Below, piece by piece: positions 33,411 to 45,105 of a stretch of DNA of 64,000 nucleotides; position 1 is the stretch's first letter; the number at the start of each line of letters is the position of its first letter. Below the pieces are notes generated by a model that was not told the origin of the DNA, ran no database searches, and worked only from the letters and a program-made list of their open reading frames with translations. The stretch comes from Eucalyptus grandis (taxonomy: Eukaryota > Streptophyta > Magnoliopsida > Myrtales > Myrtaceae). The translations under genes were made by a program, and so were the position numbers. The stretch is from positions 23,462,940-23,526,939 of the forward strand of contig NC_052621.1 in assembly GCF_016545825.1 (NCBI RefSeq), given 5' to 3'.

Positions 33411-36400
33411 CTACAGCTTACTCTGCGCAAAGAGCTGTTGTCGCATCTGATCCCTCAACACTCTCCTCAGTAGCTTGTTAGAAGCCGTTCGAGGGAACTC
33501 GGCGACAATCTTGACAGAGCTTACCTGTCAATCAATTGAGACATTCCAGTTAGCGATCCTCGTGCATGTTCAGATGAAACAAATGCGTCGACCCAAAGAT
33601 TAGAGATAATCTTCCACTTCTTAAATTCTTTTTTCATCATATTCAATTTTTAACAATAACGTCGATACCATTCATTGAGTTCGACCTTAATTTTTACTTC
33701 ACAAAAAGCAAACCATGAGCAGCTTCAAAATGCACTGATGCATCAGCATTTACATCTCAAGGATCAAACCTTGAACAAAGGGTTGAGGTTTCGCTGGATG
33801 GCTTTCAAGAATTTCATCTTCAGATCATTCGGTTCAGCCTTACACCCCTTCTTGAGCACCACGAGGACAACCAACTGTTCTGGACCGCCAGTGGGTGGTG
33901 CTAGACTTATTGCGGCACTCTCTAGTATAGATTCATCTGCTCTATCACAGACGCGCTCAATCTCAACGGAACTAGTCTGCAATACCAAATGGTCCACATT
34001 AGAAGAGGAAAACAAATTCGCAGACCCATAAAACAGCATAAGTAAAAAGTTTTAGGTGGAAGTTGTAACATTCTTTTGACCCAGGAGAACCATATTAGAG
34101 CTTGTAGCTACTTTGCCTTCCACCACTACCACATATTGCCGGCATATCCAATTTAGTACAACAGCAAAGTTCTTAAGTACTTTTAGACGTTTTTATAAAG
34201 AGTGAAATTTGAAGGGTCGTACCTTAATGCCACCAAGGTTCATTGTGTCATCGGCCCTCCCTTGTACAATATAGTACCCTCCAACAGTTCTCTTAATGAT
34301 GTCTCCATGTCTCCTCAGTTGCTGCAAGTTCGTTTGAATTTTTAAGGCCACGTTTCTTCCATCAATCTACTAAGTTTACTAAGCATAAATTTCCAGTAGC
34401 GACAAAACATCCGCATCCAGAGAAGGAAAATGGAATGAGTAAGCCACGAATATTCCACAAATCAACATGGCATACCACTCCCTTGTATGTTGGCATTCCC
34501 TTGAAGTAAACTTCCTCATGATCAGCATTGAGCAGCCTATCAGTTGCACCCATGTAAATAGGGAACAGTCCCACTTCGCCAACACAAGGTTGATCATCTG
34601 GCTGTACGCAATGAGACAGGAAATTAATTATGTACCATAGAAGGGATTGACTGGTTCTTTAAAATATGTTATTCCTAAAATTGATCATCTGAAGCAGTTT
34701 CCAGCAGCGCTGTGGAACCTGTAATTAAGACTACTTGGTGAAGGGCCATGATTTGTGAAATACCCATGTCCACGCCCTGAGAAATTTGTGGTTACTACAG
34801 TAAAGAGCTAAACGAGATGGTCTTCAAACTAAATTCAATTAGCTTCTTCTAAGGCTCATAAACACTGTTGGTGCGCATTCCTCGACAGAGAACCTCCTTT
34901 ACTAGAGAGAATCTTACTCGAGGGACTCCATGGTCGTCCAGGATGACAAAGCCGGTCGTCATGGAAGCATTGCTAAATGCTCCAAAAGCTTGAGGCTGCA
35001 GATGATTTCCTTGAATGTAAGACGATGCGAGCTCCGTGCCGCCACAACACTCTATAATGGGGCTATAGAAGGACTTGGAAGAAAGCCAGAGGTCATCGTC
35101 GACATTGGATGTTTCCCCTGTGGAGCCAAATGACCTGAGCCACCATTCATAATCTTGTTACTTCTTTACAAAACATTTTGATGATCATGTGACCAATTTG
35201 ATGAAAAGAAGAAAGAAAACCTGATCTTTGTCCAATCAAGTCCTTCCATACACTGCGTGCTCTTCCATGTTTTTACTAAACTTGGTACTGTGCCCAAAAT
35301 GGTCACTCCTGCATCCTGAAATAGATGCAGGAACAGGAGAGAAAGTCTGGTTAACAACTTTATAAGTGCCATCTGTTAGTGCCCAACTACAAGAATTGAT
35401 CTGAAGCTGCTAGAATTGCCTATAAAAGCTAGCGTTTACCGCGCATTGCACGGCTGTCATACACAAATATAATTAAAAATGGAGTATAAAATATTTTAGC
35501 ATCGATATAACATTACTATTACAAAATCATGCATGCTAAGATAACAAAATCTAGTCTGCAACAATTTAGCATGGCCTTGTATATGTTCCCCCATGATAGG
35601 AGAAAACAAAGGAAAAGGGGTGATCCATGCAAAGTAAAAAGTAAACTGCCAGGACTGCAGGCCTCACCTGAACAAATTTTCCAAAATCACGTCCTAGTGG
35701 AGAACCATGGTAAAGAGCGAGAGTTGCACCAGCTAGAAAGCAAGAGTAGAGTGCAATCGGTCCCATGACCCACCCTAAGTTTGTAGGCCAGAAGAGCACG
35801 ACTCCAGCCTGAACATCCATATGAGCCCACGAATCAGCACCGCATCGGATAGGCGAGAGTTGAGTCCAGGGTATCGCTTTTGGTTCTCCTAATTATTCGC
35901 AGGAAGGAATTACATCACAGAATTCTCAAAGTTAGGTGTAAACAAGGCGCTATCTTCAACTTACACTACCCGTAGTTCCAGAAGAAAAGAGAATATTTGT
36001 CACAGAGTCGGTACTTTGGTAAAAGGCTGGGTAATAATGCCTTCTGCAGAAAGTAACAGAAATCATACTTCTGTGCATGTCACATCTTGTCGACTGACGA
36101 TCACAAGTTCATGACTACTCAAAAGACTTTCAAAATAGGGATGATGTTAATTAAAGACTTGAACGAGAGCTAACAAGAGGTTTTCTTGTCGACCTGTATA
36201 CTTTTTTTGGGGAAATACTAGGCAATGCAAATGCTGGTGATACCTTGGAACATGATCCACTTGCGAAAGAAAAGCTTTCCATGATATGTCTTGCTCTCTC
36301 AACTTCACGCCCACACTATCTCCAGCCACAGGGAGCACAATCGCTTTCACTGGATTAGCTTCCACAACTCGACTGCAAGGGTGGAGAAGAACACCCGCTG

Positions 36401-39400
36401 TTAGTTCGTTAACAGAATATCTGCCTTCTAGTACTCTCTCTAGGGGACTTGAACAGTAAAGTACAGGTAAATTTACACAAGATAAGCACTTAATGTCAGA
36501 GTAAAGCCAAATATGACAAGTGAGATGATATGACAGCTAAAACTCGTAAGGGAAAAAATGGAATGAGACAGTCAGACACGCTCGATCCGTTTCTTCTCCA
36601 TTTTCATCTTTTTTTATCCAATTGGTTTATTATCAAGAGAAAAGTCGCTACAAAGAAGAAATGGAGTGACCGATTTACCTATACAATGGAAACTTCCGGC
36701 CTCCTCTTTGTATAAAATCCTGAAACATATGAAGAATAATTTATAGTTTATGTAGTATTGCAGTTAACTCATAGAAGAAGCATGAAATTTCATGCGAGCT
36801 GAAAATTTTATCTGAAGCCTGCTTAAACAATACAGAAAAAACTTGAACCAGCAACCACTTGAAGGAAATAAAACTTAATCTAGGTGATACATTGACAAGT
36901 GAAAGCAAGCTTTTGGCTTAAAGACTAATAAAGCAATAGGGTCACATATATATACCAACAGAATATTAAAGAGATTCCCACGGTTAGGTCATGCATTTCT
37001 GTAATGAAATCTCCTATATAAATATCAATAGGTGTAACTTCGTTGATAAGTGTAACTTTGTCATATGCTATAACTACTTCCCTCTGCTTCAGCTCTTGTT
37101 AAAGTTGACACATCAGAACTTGAAGTTCCAAGCAAAGTTACAGCATTTACAGACAGCTTGATAACTCACAAGAATGAGAGGTCACCTGAGTAAAGATTCC
37201 TTTTGCCTTGGAAATGTGCAGACGGCTTACAATTTCCTTGGGTGCGAAACTGTCAGCTATTGATACAACAACAAATCCTCCAAGTACTATTGCCAAATAT
37301 ATGATAACAGCATGGACCGTCATTGGCATGTCAATTGCAATCGCATCTCCCTTTGAGAATGTCACGTCCAGAGCATTTGCCACCAACCTGCTTGTATTTC
37401 TATTTCTGTTAGGAACAGCAAAGTGAAAATGGACTGGCAAGTTTTACTAGTTTACAAAGAGCAATAGTTCAACCGAGGTCAATGGCGTGAGGATAGTGGA
37501 GGCAATCTACTTGATTGGAAAAGGCTTCGAATCTATTAATGTGGTTATTGCAGTCTCGTCATTGTCAAGCACAATGCTAAAAAAAGAACAGGAAAATGAT
37601 TTGAAAAGTAAGGAGAAACCAATGGAGCTGGCATTTTTTGAAGATTTGAAATTATGTCACATTTCACATTGATTATGAATATCTCGGACAATGAAATTAC
37701 ATCATTGAGGCTGTGTGAGCACTCGCATGAGTTTGATTGTTTGGGTAGAAGGGCAATGTGCTTCAACAATTAGCATTTTGGGATAGGCATTGATCCCAAA
37801 TCCATGATTTGATTTCATTGTCTGAGAACTTAGGTAAAAGGTAAGCGTGGCTTTTTGCAAACATTGACCTCTCGCAGGAGCAAAATTACGCTAGCATCAG
37901 AGGAAGAAGAGCATACTGTTGATGCTGATCAAAGCAGCAAAGAAGCAGAAATGCCAGATATCGAGGAAGAAAGAAGAAAAACAGAGGAAACAGAGAGAAC
38001 AGAGCATAAAAACTGCCTTCTACGGTTCTCTAGTAAAAAGTCAAGTACAAAACACGACTTAAACCAAAAAGAAAAAAAAAATAACTGCACACACACACGT
38101 TCAGCTTGTAACTGCACCCGAACAAGTACTTAACTTCCTAAATAACACAACAACAACTGCATAACATAATTGACTAAGTAAGAAAATAAACTAAAACAAT
38201 ATAAAACAGAACAAAGAAGCTTTAGTCTAAAAACAGCAGCACTGAGACATCAAAAATCCAACAAACTCCTCCTTGGATCAGAGCTGCTGCATACTCCAAT
38301 TTTCTTTTTCAATGCTTCAAATCTTCCAGCTTGAAGTGGTTTAGTGAACATATCAGCAAGTTGATCTTCAGATCTGCAATAAACCAGCATGACCTCACCA
38401 TTTTGTTGCACCTCACGTAGAAAGAAGAACTTGACCTTGAAATGCTTAGTTTTGCCATGAAAAACTGGGTTCGAGATATTGCAATTGCAGCTTGGTTATC
38501 CACATTGATCTTGATACATTCATTGGAGTTCAGCCAAAGATCTTTCATTATCTTCTTCAGCCATAAGGCTTGATTTGCAGCTGTAGTAGCAGCTATAAAC
38601 TCTGCTTCTGCAGTAGATTGAGCTACAATATCTTGCTTTTTAGAACACCAAGTGAAACAAGCTGATCCTAAACTGAAACAGTACCCAGATGTACTCTTCA
38701 TATCATCCATCGAGCCAGCCCAATCACTATCAGAATAACCTTGTAGATTGAATTCTTGACTCCTTCGAAACTTCACTCCAAAAAACATGGTTCCTTTCAA
38801 ATACCTTAAAATCCTTTTAGCTGCAATCAAATGAAGCTGACTTGGATCACTCATAAATCTGGACAGAACACTTACAGCAAATAGAATGTCTGGTCTGGTT
38901 GCTGTGAGGTACATGAGACAACCTATTAGACTTCTGTACATCGAGACATCCACAGCTTCAGTTCCATCACTCTTCTGCAACTTCTCTTTTGCTGCCATAG
39001 GTGTACTGACACTTCGACATTCTTCCATCTGAAACTTCTTCAAAATTTCCTTTAAGTACTTCCTCGACAAATGAAGATTTCATAAGGACTTTGCTTGATT
39101 TCCAGACCTAAGAAGTAAGCCATTTTTCCTAAGTCTGTCATCTCAAAACCAGCAAATAAGCCTTGCTTAACATTTTCTATCAGCTGAACATCATTTCTTG
39201 TTACCAAAAGATCATCCACATATAGAGACAGAACTACCACACTATGATTCACTTTCTTAATATAAAGAGTGAACTCACTCAAGCTCCTTTTAAAACCTAA
39301 ATCCAAAGTAGATATCGATCAATTTTTCCATACCAGGCTCTTGGAGCTTGCTTCATCCATTTAAAGCTTTGTGCAATTTGTATACACTCTCTTCTTGCCC

Positions 39401-42400
39401 TTTAACACAGAACCCTTCAGGTTGTTCAATAAAAATTTCCTCTTCAAGCTCACCATTTAGAAATGCAGACTTGACATCAAGCTGAAAAATAGTCCAACCC
39501 TTCTCGACTGCAACAGCTAACAGGAGTCTTACTGTGTCCAGCCTTGCAACTAGAGCAAAAGTTTCAGAATAGTCTACTCCCCATACCTGAGCATAGCCTT
39601 TCACAACCAGCCTTGCTTTATACTTGTTAACAGAGCCATCAGGATTGAGTTTTGTCCTAAAGACCCACTTAACTCCAATTACATTCTTATTTAATGGCCT
39701 GTCTACCAATTCCCAAGTCTGATTTTTTTGAATCATTGTCATCTCCTCCCCGCATTGCTGCAAACCACTTCGATCTTCCTTGGCTTCAGCAAAATTTGAT
39801 GGTTCAAGCACCGCCACATTACTCCTTTCATAGATCTCAGCAAGTGACCTTGTGCCTCTTACAGTTCATCATCTATATTTTCTTCCATTTCCCCTGTAAT
39901 TTCATTAGTCTCCACATCAGTTTCAGGTTGTCTTTCAAAGTGCTTCAATTCAGTGTTCCTTCCATTTAACCAATTCCATTCATCTTCCTCTAAGAACATA
40001 ACATCTCTGCTCACAGTAATCTTCCTTGTCTTTGGATAGAAAATTCTGTAAGCCTTTGATTGAGAGCTATATCCAACAAAAATTCCAATCTCAGCCTTTT
40101 TATCAAGCTTATCCCTTTTGACATCAGGAATATGAGTATAACACAAACTTCCAAAAACCTTCAAATTTTTCACAGAAGGTTTAGTGTCTTGCTAGCCCTC
40201 GAGAGGTGTTAGTTTCTCTAAAGCTTTTGTAGGTAATCTATTTAAAAGAAATACAGCAGTGTTGGCTGCCTTAGCCCAAAAACTTTTAGGCAAATTCTTT
40301 TCCTGCATCAAACATCTGGCCATCTCCATAATGCTTCTATTTTTCCTCTCACTAACCCCATTCTGTTGAGGTGGGTAAGGGGCTGTAAATTGCTGTACAA
40401 TTCCAGCTTGCTCACAAATCAGTTTGAATTTGTTAGCTGTATACTCAGATCCATTGTCGACCTGAGAGCTTTGATTCTCTTCCCACTTTGATTTTCAACT
40501 AATGCTTTAAACTTCATAAATACATCAGCTACTTCAGTCTTAGCTTGCAGAAAATAGATCTAGCTCATTCTAGTCAGATCATCAGTAAAAGTAATAAAAT
40601 ACCTGCTTCCATTTAAAGAAGGTTCAGACATAGGTCCACACACATCAGTGTGAACTAATTCCAGCTTTTGATATGTCTTCGAGACTCCTCCTTTGAAGGG
40701 AAATCTGGTTTGTTTGCCAAAAAGGCAGGTTCTGCATTGTGGAAGCTCTTCCTTCAAGCTTGGTAAATCATCTACCAGGCCATTTCTCTGCATAACCAGC
40801 ATACTCCTCCTATGAACATGCCCCAATCTTTTGTGCCACAGCTCTATATTATCTTCTGTACACTTCAAAGCCATCTGCTGCATCTCATTTGGCTTGAACA
40901 CAAAACTTTTATCCCTCATTTGAACTCTCAAGACTTCATTGCTGTCAGTATCTTTAATGAGACATTCCCTTCCTTCAAACTTCACTATATAGCCCTTCTC
41001 CACTAACTGACCAACACTTAATAGATTTTGGTCAATGTTTGGCACAAAGAGGACATCCCTGATTAACTTCACCCCCTGGTTTCCTTTAACAGCAACTACA
41101 CCTTTACCCTAAACTTCAATATGCTGTCCATTGCCAATTCTGACTTTGGACTTTACTGTTTTGTTTATGCTCTTGAATAGCTCTAAGTTGCCGTCGTGTG
41201 ATTAGTACAACCACTATCTATCAGCCATGTACTATTTTCGACCGAATATTCACCAGCTGAAGCAACAAATAAGTGCTCTTCATCAACTTCACTCACTGCC
41301 ACTTGTGCTTCTCCTATTTGCTGATAGGCTTTCCCTTTGCAAATAGTGGCATCTTCTGCACCTCACATCTGGCTGATTCCAGCATCTAAAGGACTGATGG
41401 TTGGTTCCACCACAAGATCGACATGGCCTTTTATTATTTTTCCATTTGCTAGATCCACCAACATTTCCTTCTTTTGGTAAAAATTTGAATCAGCAACATT
41501 TCCCTTAAACTGAATCCATTTCTTCCCTTTGCCTCCATCATTTTGCTTTACTTTGGCTTGCAATGCCCCCTCAACATGATCTTCTCTCCTCATTAGTCTT
41601 CGTGCTCCCGTGCCGCAAAGCATTCAGCAACTCTGCAAGTTTTATATCAGCCAAGTCCCTTGTGTTTTCCAGAGAAGCTATAGTAGCTTCAAATTTTTCT
41701 GGAAGAGACACTAGGATCTTCTAAACAAGCCTATCATCCCTCAAGTCAGTTCCCAAAACTCTGATTTTATCAGCTATTCCCACTAGCCTATCTGAGTATT
41801 CCTTCACTGACTCAGATTCCTTCATCTGCTGTCTCTCAAATTCTCTCAAGAGATTCAGCACCTTCATACCTCTTATCTTCTCATCTCCTTCATATTCTTC
41901 CTTCAAGAAATCCCATATGACCTTCGCAGAGTCACACTTCATAATTCTAGTGAAGATGGTAGGCGAGACAGCAGCATACAGGCAAGATTTTGCCTTGGCT
42001 TTCCTTGTGGTTCTCTCTTTATGAAGCTTGATTTGATTCATGGTCGGATTATTTGGAAGTGGAGCAACTTCATAATCATCCTCCACAGCTTCCCACAGAT
42101 CATGACCCTCTAGAAATGCTTTCATTTTAACAGCCCATGCTTGATAATTCTCTCCAGTAAATACTGGAGAAGCCATCGTAGAAAAACCACTTGAACCTGT
42201 CTCCATCACCCTCTAACCTCTTTGCACTACAATACTTGCTTCACTTCACAGTCCCTCATGATCATTCGATGCTCTGATACCATTGTTGATGCTGATCAAA
42301 GCAGCAAAGAAGCAGAAATGCCAGAACTATAGATATCGAGGAAGAAAGAAGAAAAACAGAGGAAACAGAGAGAACAGAGCATAAAAACTGCCTTCTACGG

Positions 42401-44486
42401 TTCTCTAGTAAAAAGTCAAGTACAAAACACGACTTAAACCAAAAAGAAAAAAATAACTGCACACACACACGTTCAGCTTGTAACGCACCCGAACAAGTAC
42501 TTAACTTCCTAAATAACACAACAACAACTGCATAACATAATTGACTAAGTAAGAAAATAAACTAAAACAATATAAAACAGAACAGAGAAGCTTTAGTCTA
42601 AAAACAGTAGCACTGAGACATCAAAAATCCAACACATACATTACTTGTTCTCGAAGCTCTTTTAGTGTCATACAATTAACATTCATGTGATCATAGCCTT
42701 CATCTCTCCATACTAAGGCTATGTTGTCATCCCCTCTCCTCTGTTGCTGTGAGGGCAATAAACAGCATTCAGCTATGTTGAATACCGCCCCCGGAAGCCA
42801 TGTACCCCGGGGCTTTGATTTGTCACTGGTGTCGAGAATGCAGCTTGGGGGACGACAAAATGAAAGTGAGAGTTCATTAAGAGCTATCGACCAGTAGACC
42901 TGGAATCAGTTAAAAGTGTAATAACCTCCTATCTTGTCCCATAGCGAGGACGCTATTCTGTTAAGAGGTGGAAAGTGTAATAACCTCCTCTCTTGTCCCA
43001 CATCGCAACCGCGTGTGAGACCACAGCTCGAATGTTGTTCTGATGCCCGTGGGGCCATAGCGAGGACGCTATTCTGTTAAGAGGTGGAGAGTGTAATAAC
43101 CTCCTCTCTTATCCCACATCACCTAGGGAGGGGGATCTTGGTCAGCTTATAAGCTTGGGTTCCTCTAACCTGTGTAACACGTTTTAAAGCCGTGAGGGAA
43201 AAGACCGTGACTGGGATGGTGGTTCGTTCCCCAATATTACACAGTGGGGCCCGGGATGTTACAAAAAGAATCCTTTATATTATGAGCATAGAAAGTCGCT
43301 AGGAGCCATGGAAATTTCTAAGTGGAGAACAGAAAGTCGCTAGGAGCCAAGGAAATTTCTAAGTGGAGAACAAATTAAGTGGGCTCTTTCCAGTGCACAG
43401 AAACCGACTTACATCAGGATGCTCCACGGAGAATTTCTGAAAAAGGCTAAAGCTCGTTATGGGATCCTTGTATGATGACCCCAGAAGCTTTCTGCCATGC
43501 GATTCCATGAGACGTCCCAAGTTTGTTTCTTTTGATTGGGACCTGTCAAGAAAGGAATACTGCATTGGTTTAGATTTGAGCACAAAATGATTGAATTCAC
43601 AGACAATTCCAAGAGCCGCACATGAATGCCTTGCAGCAAATATTCACCACGACCTCAGCCAATCATACATATTTTAAGTCTGCAAATGCACAAGTAAGTC
43701 ATCCGGAAGGATTTGAACAGAAAAAGGAATCAATCCTGATTCACAACTAGCAACATTCATCTATTTCCCATAGACAGAAATGCTATAAATTAAGGCCAAT
43801 CGCATCATTTACGCTCGCTACGTGCAAAATACGGACCATCACCTTTTTCACCAGTGGTTCGATGAATTCACAATTGCCAACCAGGCCACCGACCCACTCC
43901 ACGTAAACTCGCTGTCCCTTTTCCTTCTTATACATTCTCCCTTACCTCCTTAGAGTGTGTCCAGGCTCATTCTACTTCTATCAACCAAATAACCGCCATT
44001 CCAAGAAAAAGCGCCAAGCACCACCGAAAGCACATTTTCAGACACTATCTTTCAACATTGATCCTACATCGTCCATGCAAAGAACCCAACAAAGACAAAA
44101 AGAACAAAAAGAATCCGCGAAATGGCCAACGGAATGATAAGAAACAGAGAACGGCGAAAACAGCTGCAAGAGAAGGCTCCTTACAGAGAAGTGGACCAGT
44201 AGAGAGGAGGGCCCCGAGCGGAGGCGTCCCAACTGGAGTACACCGAGTAGTACACCAGCTGATGCACCCGGTGCGGGTGCGACGGCTTCAACACCCCGGC
44301 GCTCGCCAGCTCTCTCCACACCTCCCTCGGGTCGAGCTCGAGCCCCGGCGATGTTGTCCCAGACCGCCGGGCTCGGGCCACCGACTCCCGGAGCGTCCGC
44401 TCGAGCTCGGCGGCGGCTTCCCTGGACAGGCCCGCCTCCACCAGGTCATCCAAGCCCACCTCGTTGATGCTCTCGGGATTGCCCAT
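33411..44486 (-). CDS. AAE18-like: AAE17/AAE18-type peroxisomal acyl-activating enzyme, complete copy (14 exons)
   Basis: AMP-forming ligase of the acyl-CoA synthetase superfamily; the family activates carboxylic acids with ATP and CoA in peroxisomes, and the natural substrate is not settled. Exons on the minus strand: 44185-44486, 43413-43542, 42640-42899, 37186-37387, 36679-36719, 36244-36372, 35970-36043, 35668-35888, 35221-35315, 34918-35134, 34476-34601, 34223-34321, 33770-33976, 33411-33524. All junctions are GT-AG and the exons sum to 2217 bases, giving 738 residues without a stop, close to the family length. Visible motifs are the P-loop [16 protein letters not shown] (exons 7-8), [17 protein letters not shown] (exon 10), [19 protein letters not shown] (exon 11) and [13 protein letters not shown] (exon 12). 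The C-terminus SKL is a type 1 peroxisomal signal. I chose [20 protein letters not shown]; an in-frame ATG at 44516 adds ten residues. Intron 3 holds a copia element and intron 2 a TRIM. Confidence 0.92.
37917..38263 (-). repeat. 3' LTR of copia element 2
   Basis: Left LTR of the minus-strand element. A 7-base block (aactata) present in the other LTR near 42326 is missing here, and an A-tract is longer. The purine-rich tract read AAGGAGGAGTT lies beside it at 38264-38274. Confidence 0.92.
38309..40173 (-). pseudogene. Copia element 2 reverse transcriptase and RNase H
   Basis: The RT motifs lie in three frames: [40 protein letters not shown] and [20 protein letters not shown] (39353-39817); the catalytic [12 protein letters not shown] (39052-39306); then [20 protein letters not shown] and the RNase H block ending near [10 protein letters not shown] (38309-39070). 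The frame breaks near 39350, 39060 and 38450 disable the protein. The piece at 39859-40173 is the integrase-RT linker ([20 protein letters not shown]). Confidence 0.9.
40174..41720 (-). pseudogene. Copia element 2 protease and integrase region
   Basis: The pre-integrase finger and integrase start are in 40560-41072: [37 protein letters not shown] and [20 protein letters not shown], followed by a stop. The second acidic residue ([12 protein letters not shown], about 40440-40475) is in another frame. Upstream, the protease region around 41190-41230 is broken and no intact D-S/T-G was found. Confidence 0.75.
41721..42209 (-). pseudogene. Copia element 2 gag
   Basis: An open stretch of 162 codons with the copia gag signature ([79 protein letters not shown]). 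It stops at a TAG after 'DDRLV', where the domain should continue ([18 protein letters not shown] follows in frame). The start lies about 60 bases after the primer site. Confidence 0.88.
42271..42282 (-). promoter_or_regulatory. Primer-binding site, initiator tRNA-Met (copia element 2)
   Basis: Read on the minus strand this is TGGTATCAGAGC, one base from the 5' LTR end. It fixes the element's direction. Confidence 0.92.
42284..42634 (-). repeat. 5' LTR of copia element 2
   Basis: Right LTR, 351 bp, and 5' LTR on the minus strand. It lies immediately behind the AAE exon 3 donor, so any LTR poly(A) or promoter signal would act in the sense direction of the host gene. Confidence 0.92.
42917..43263. 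mobile_element. TRIM-like / solo-LTR-like element in AAE intron 2
   Basis: An insert of 347 bp, TGTAATAACC..GGGATGTTACA, with the 5-bp duplication aaaag (42912-42916 and 43264-43268). Unit 1 has the empty site at about 935-945 (attaaaagaatcc). The word 'gtgtaataacctcct(a/c)tcttgtccca' occurs three times inside, so the element has grown by internal duplication. It sits about 10 bp upstream of the exon 3 acceptor region. It shares the 'cctctcttgtc.cacatc.cctaggga' block with 45106-46596. Confidence 0.8.
43269..43412 (-). repeat. Local 52-bp duplication in AAE intron 2, unit 2
   Basis: The block 'agaaagtcgctaggagcc(a)(t/a)ggaaatttctaagtggagaaca' occurs twice in a row here and once in unit 1 (about 957-1010). 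It is a private tandem duplication of unit 2 inside an intron and has no predicted effect on the coding sequence. Confidence 0.65.
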
Positions 44487-44516
44487 CTCCCTCTCCCTCT
44501 CCCTCTCTCTGGGCAA

Positions 44517-45105
44517 CGAGCGTCAGTCGCTTGACACTTCATTAGGAGGCGCCATTGGAGTAGTAGGTGAGGGACGTGGATTCATGAGGGACCACGTGAT
44601 TGTCCTTGTTTAAGTCAATAATTTCTTGAGATGTCGTCTCATTCGTCTGAAATTTTGTTATGGGTGATCAGGTGATGAGACAGCTCAAGGTTGTCAACTA
44701 CCACAGGGCAGAGGTAGGTAGTTGGTTAGGACATGTTTCGTGGAGAACGTCGGGTAGCGATTTCTGGGATCGCCTCGTCATTCGCCCTTAAACACCAACC
44801 CAAGCACAGCAGCTTTCTTTATAATTCGGAAAGAGACGTGTTGCCATTCCCATCCAGACCAGAATAGCCCTTGGACATCGCCATGTTGGTTGTAGAGACT
44901 AGAGAGAGTTCCGGCTTGTGCTTGGTAACTAGCTTTTAACACTTTCAAACGGTTCGCTTACTTTTTGCCAATTGAGTGGCGCTATCTAGACAAGCTGGCG
45001 TCAGATGGTCGGCCAGCAGGCAATTATGTCGATTTGTAATTTCGAGTTAAATGCGACTGCGATGTAGGCTTTCGGCAACATGCATAAGTGGAATGATACC
45101 TACTT
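44517..45105. other. Upstream region of the intact AAE gene
   Basis: No gene was recognised. The minus-strand sequence TATAAAG at about 44816-44822 is a possible TATA box some 330 bp before the ATG and is also present in unit 1 (about 4521). A block of about 135 bp (44889-45023, starting 'gtagagactagagagag') is missing in unit 1 and is either a small insertion here or a deletion there. Any promoter role is inferred. Confidence 0.35.

Larger units (their letters stand above)
37917..42634 (-). mobile_element. Ty1/copia element inserted at the AAE exon 3 splice donor
   Basis: An element of 4718 bp, TGTTGATG..AATCCAACA, with the 5-bp duplication catac at 37912-37916 and 42635-42639. Unit 1 has the empty site at 662-666. 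On the minus strand the duplicated bases are GTATG, the exon 3 donor itself, so the element starts right after a rebuilt donor and lies wholly in intron 3 in gene-sense orientation. The LTRs (37917-38263, 42284-42634) differ by only about two substitutions and a few short indels, so insertion is recent. The coding region nevertheless has several frameshifts and stops, so it was probably mobilised in trans. Confidence 0.95.
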
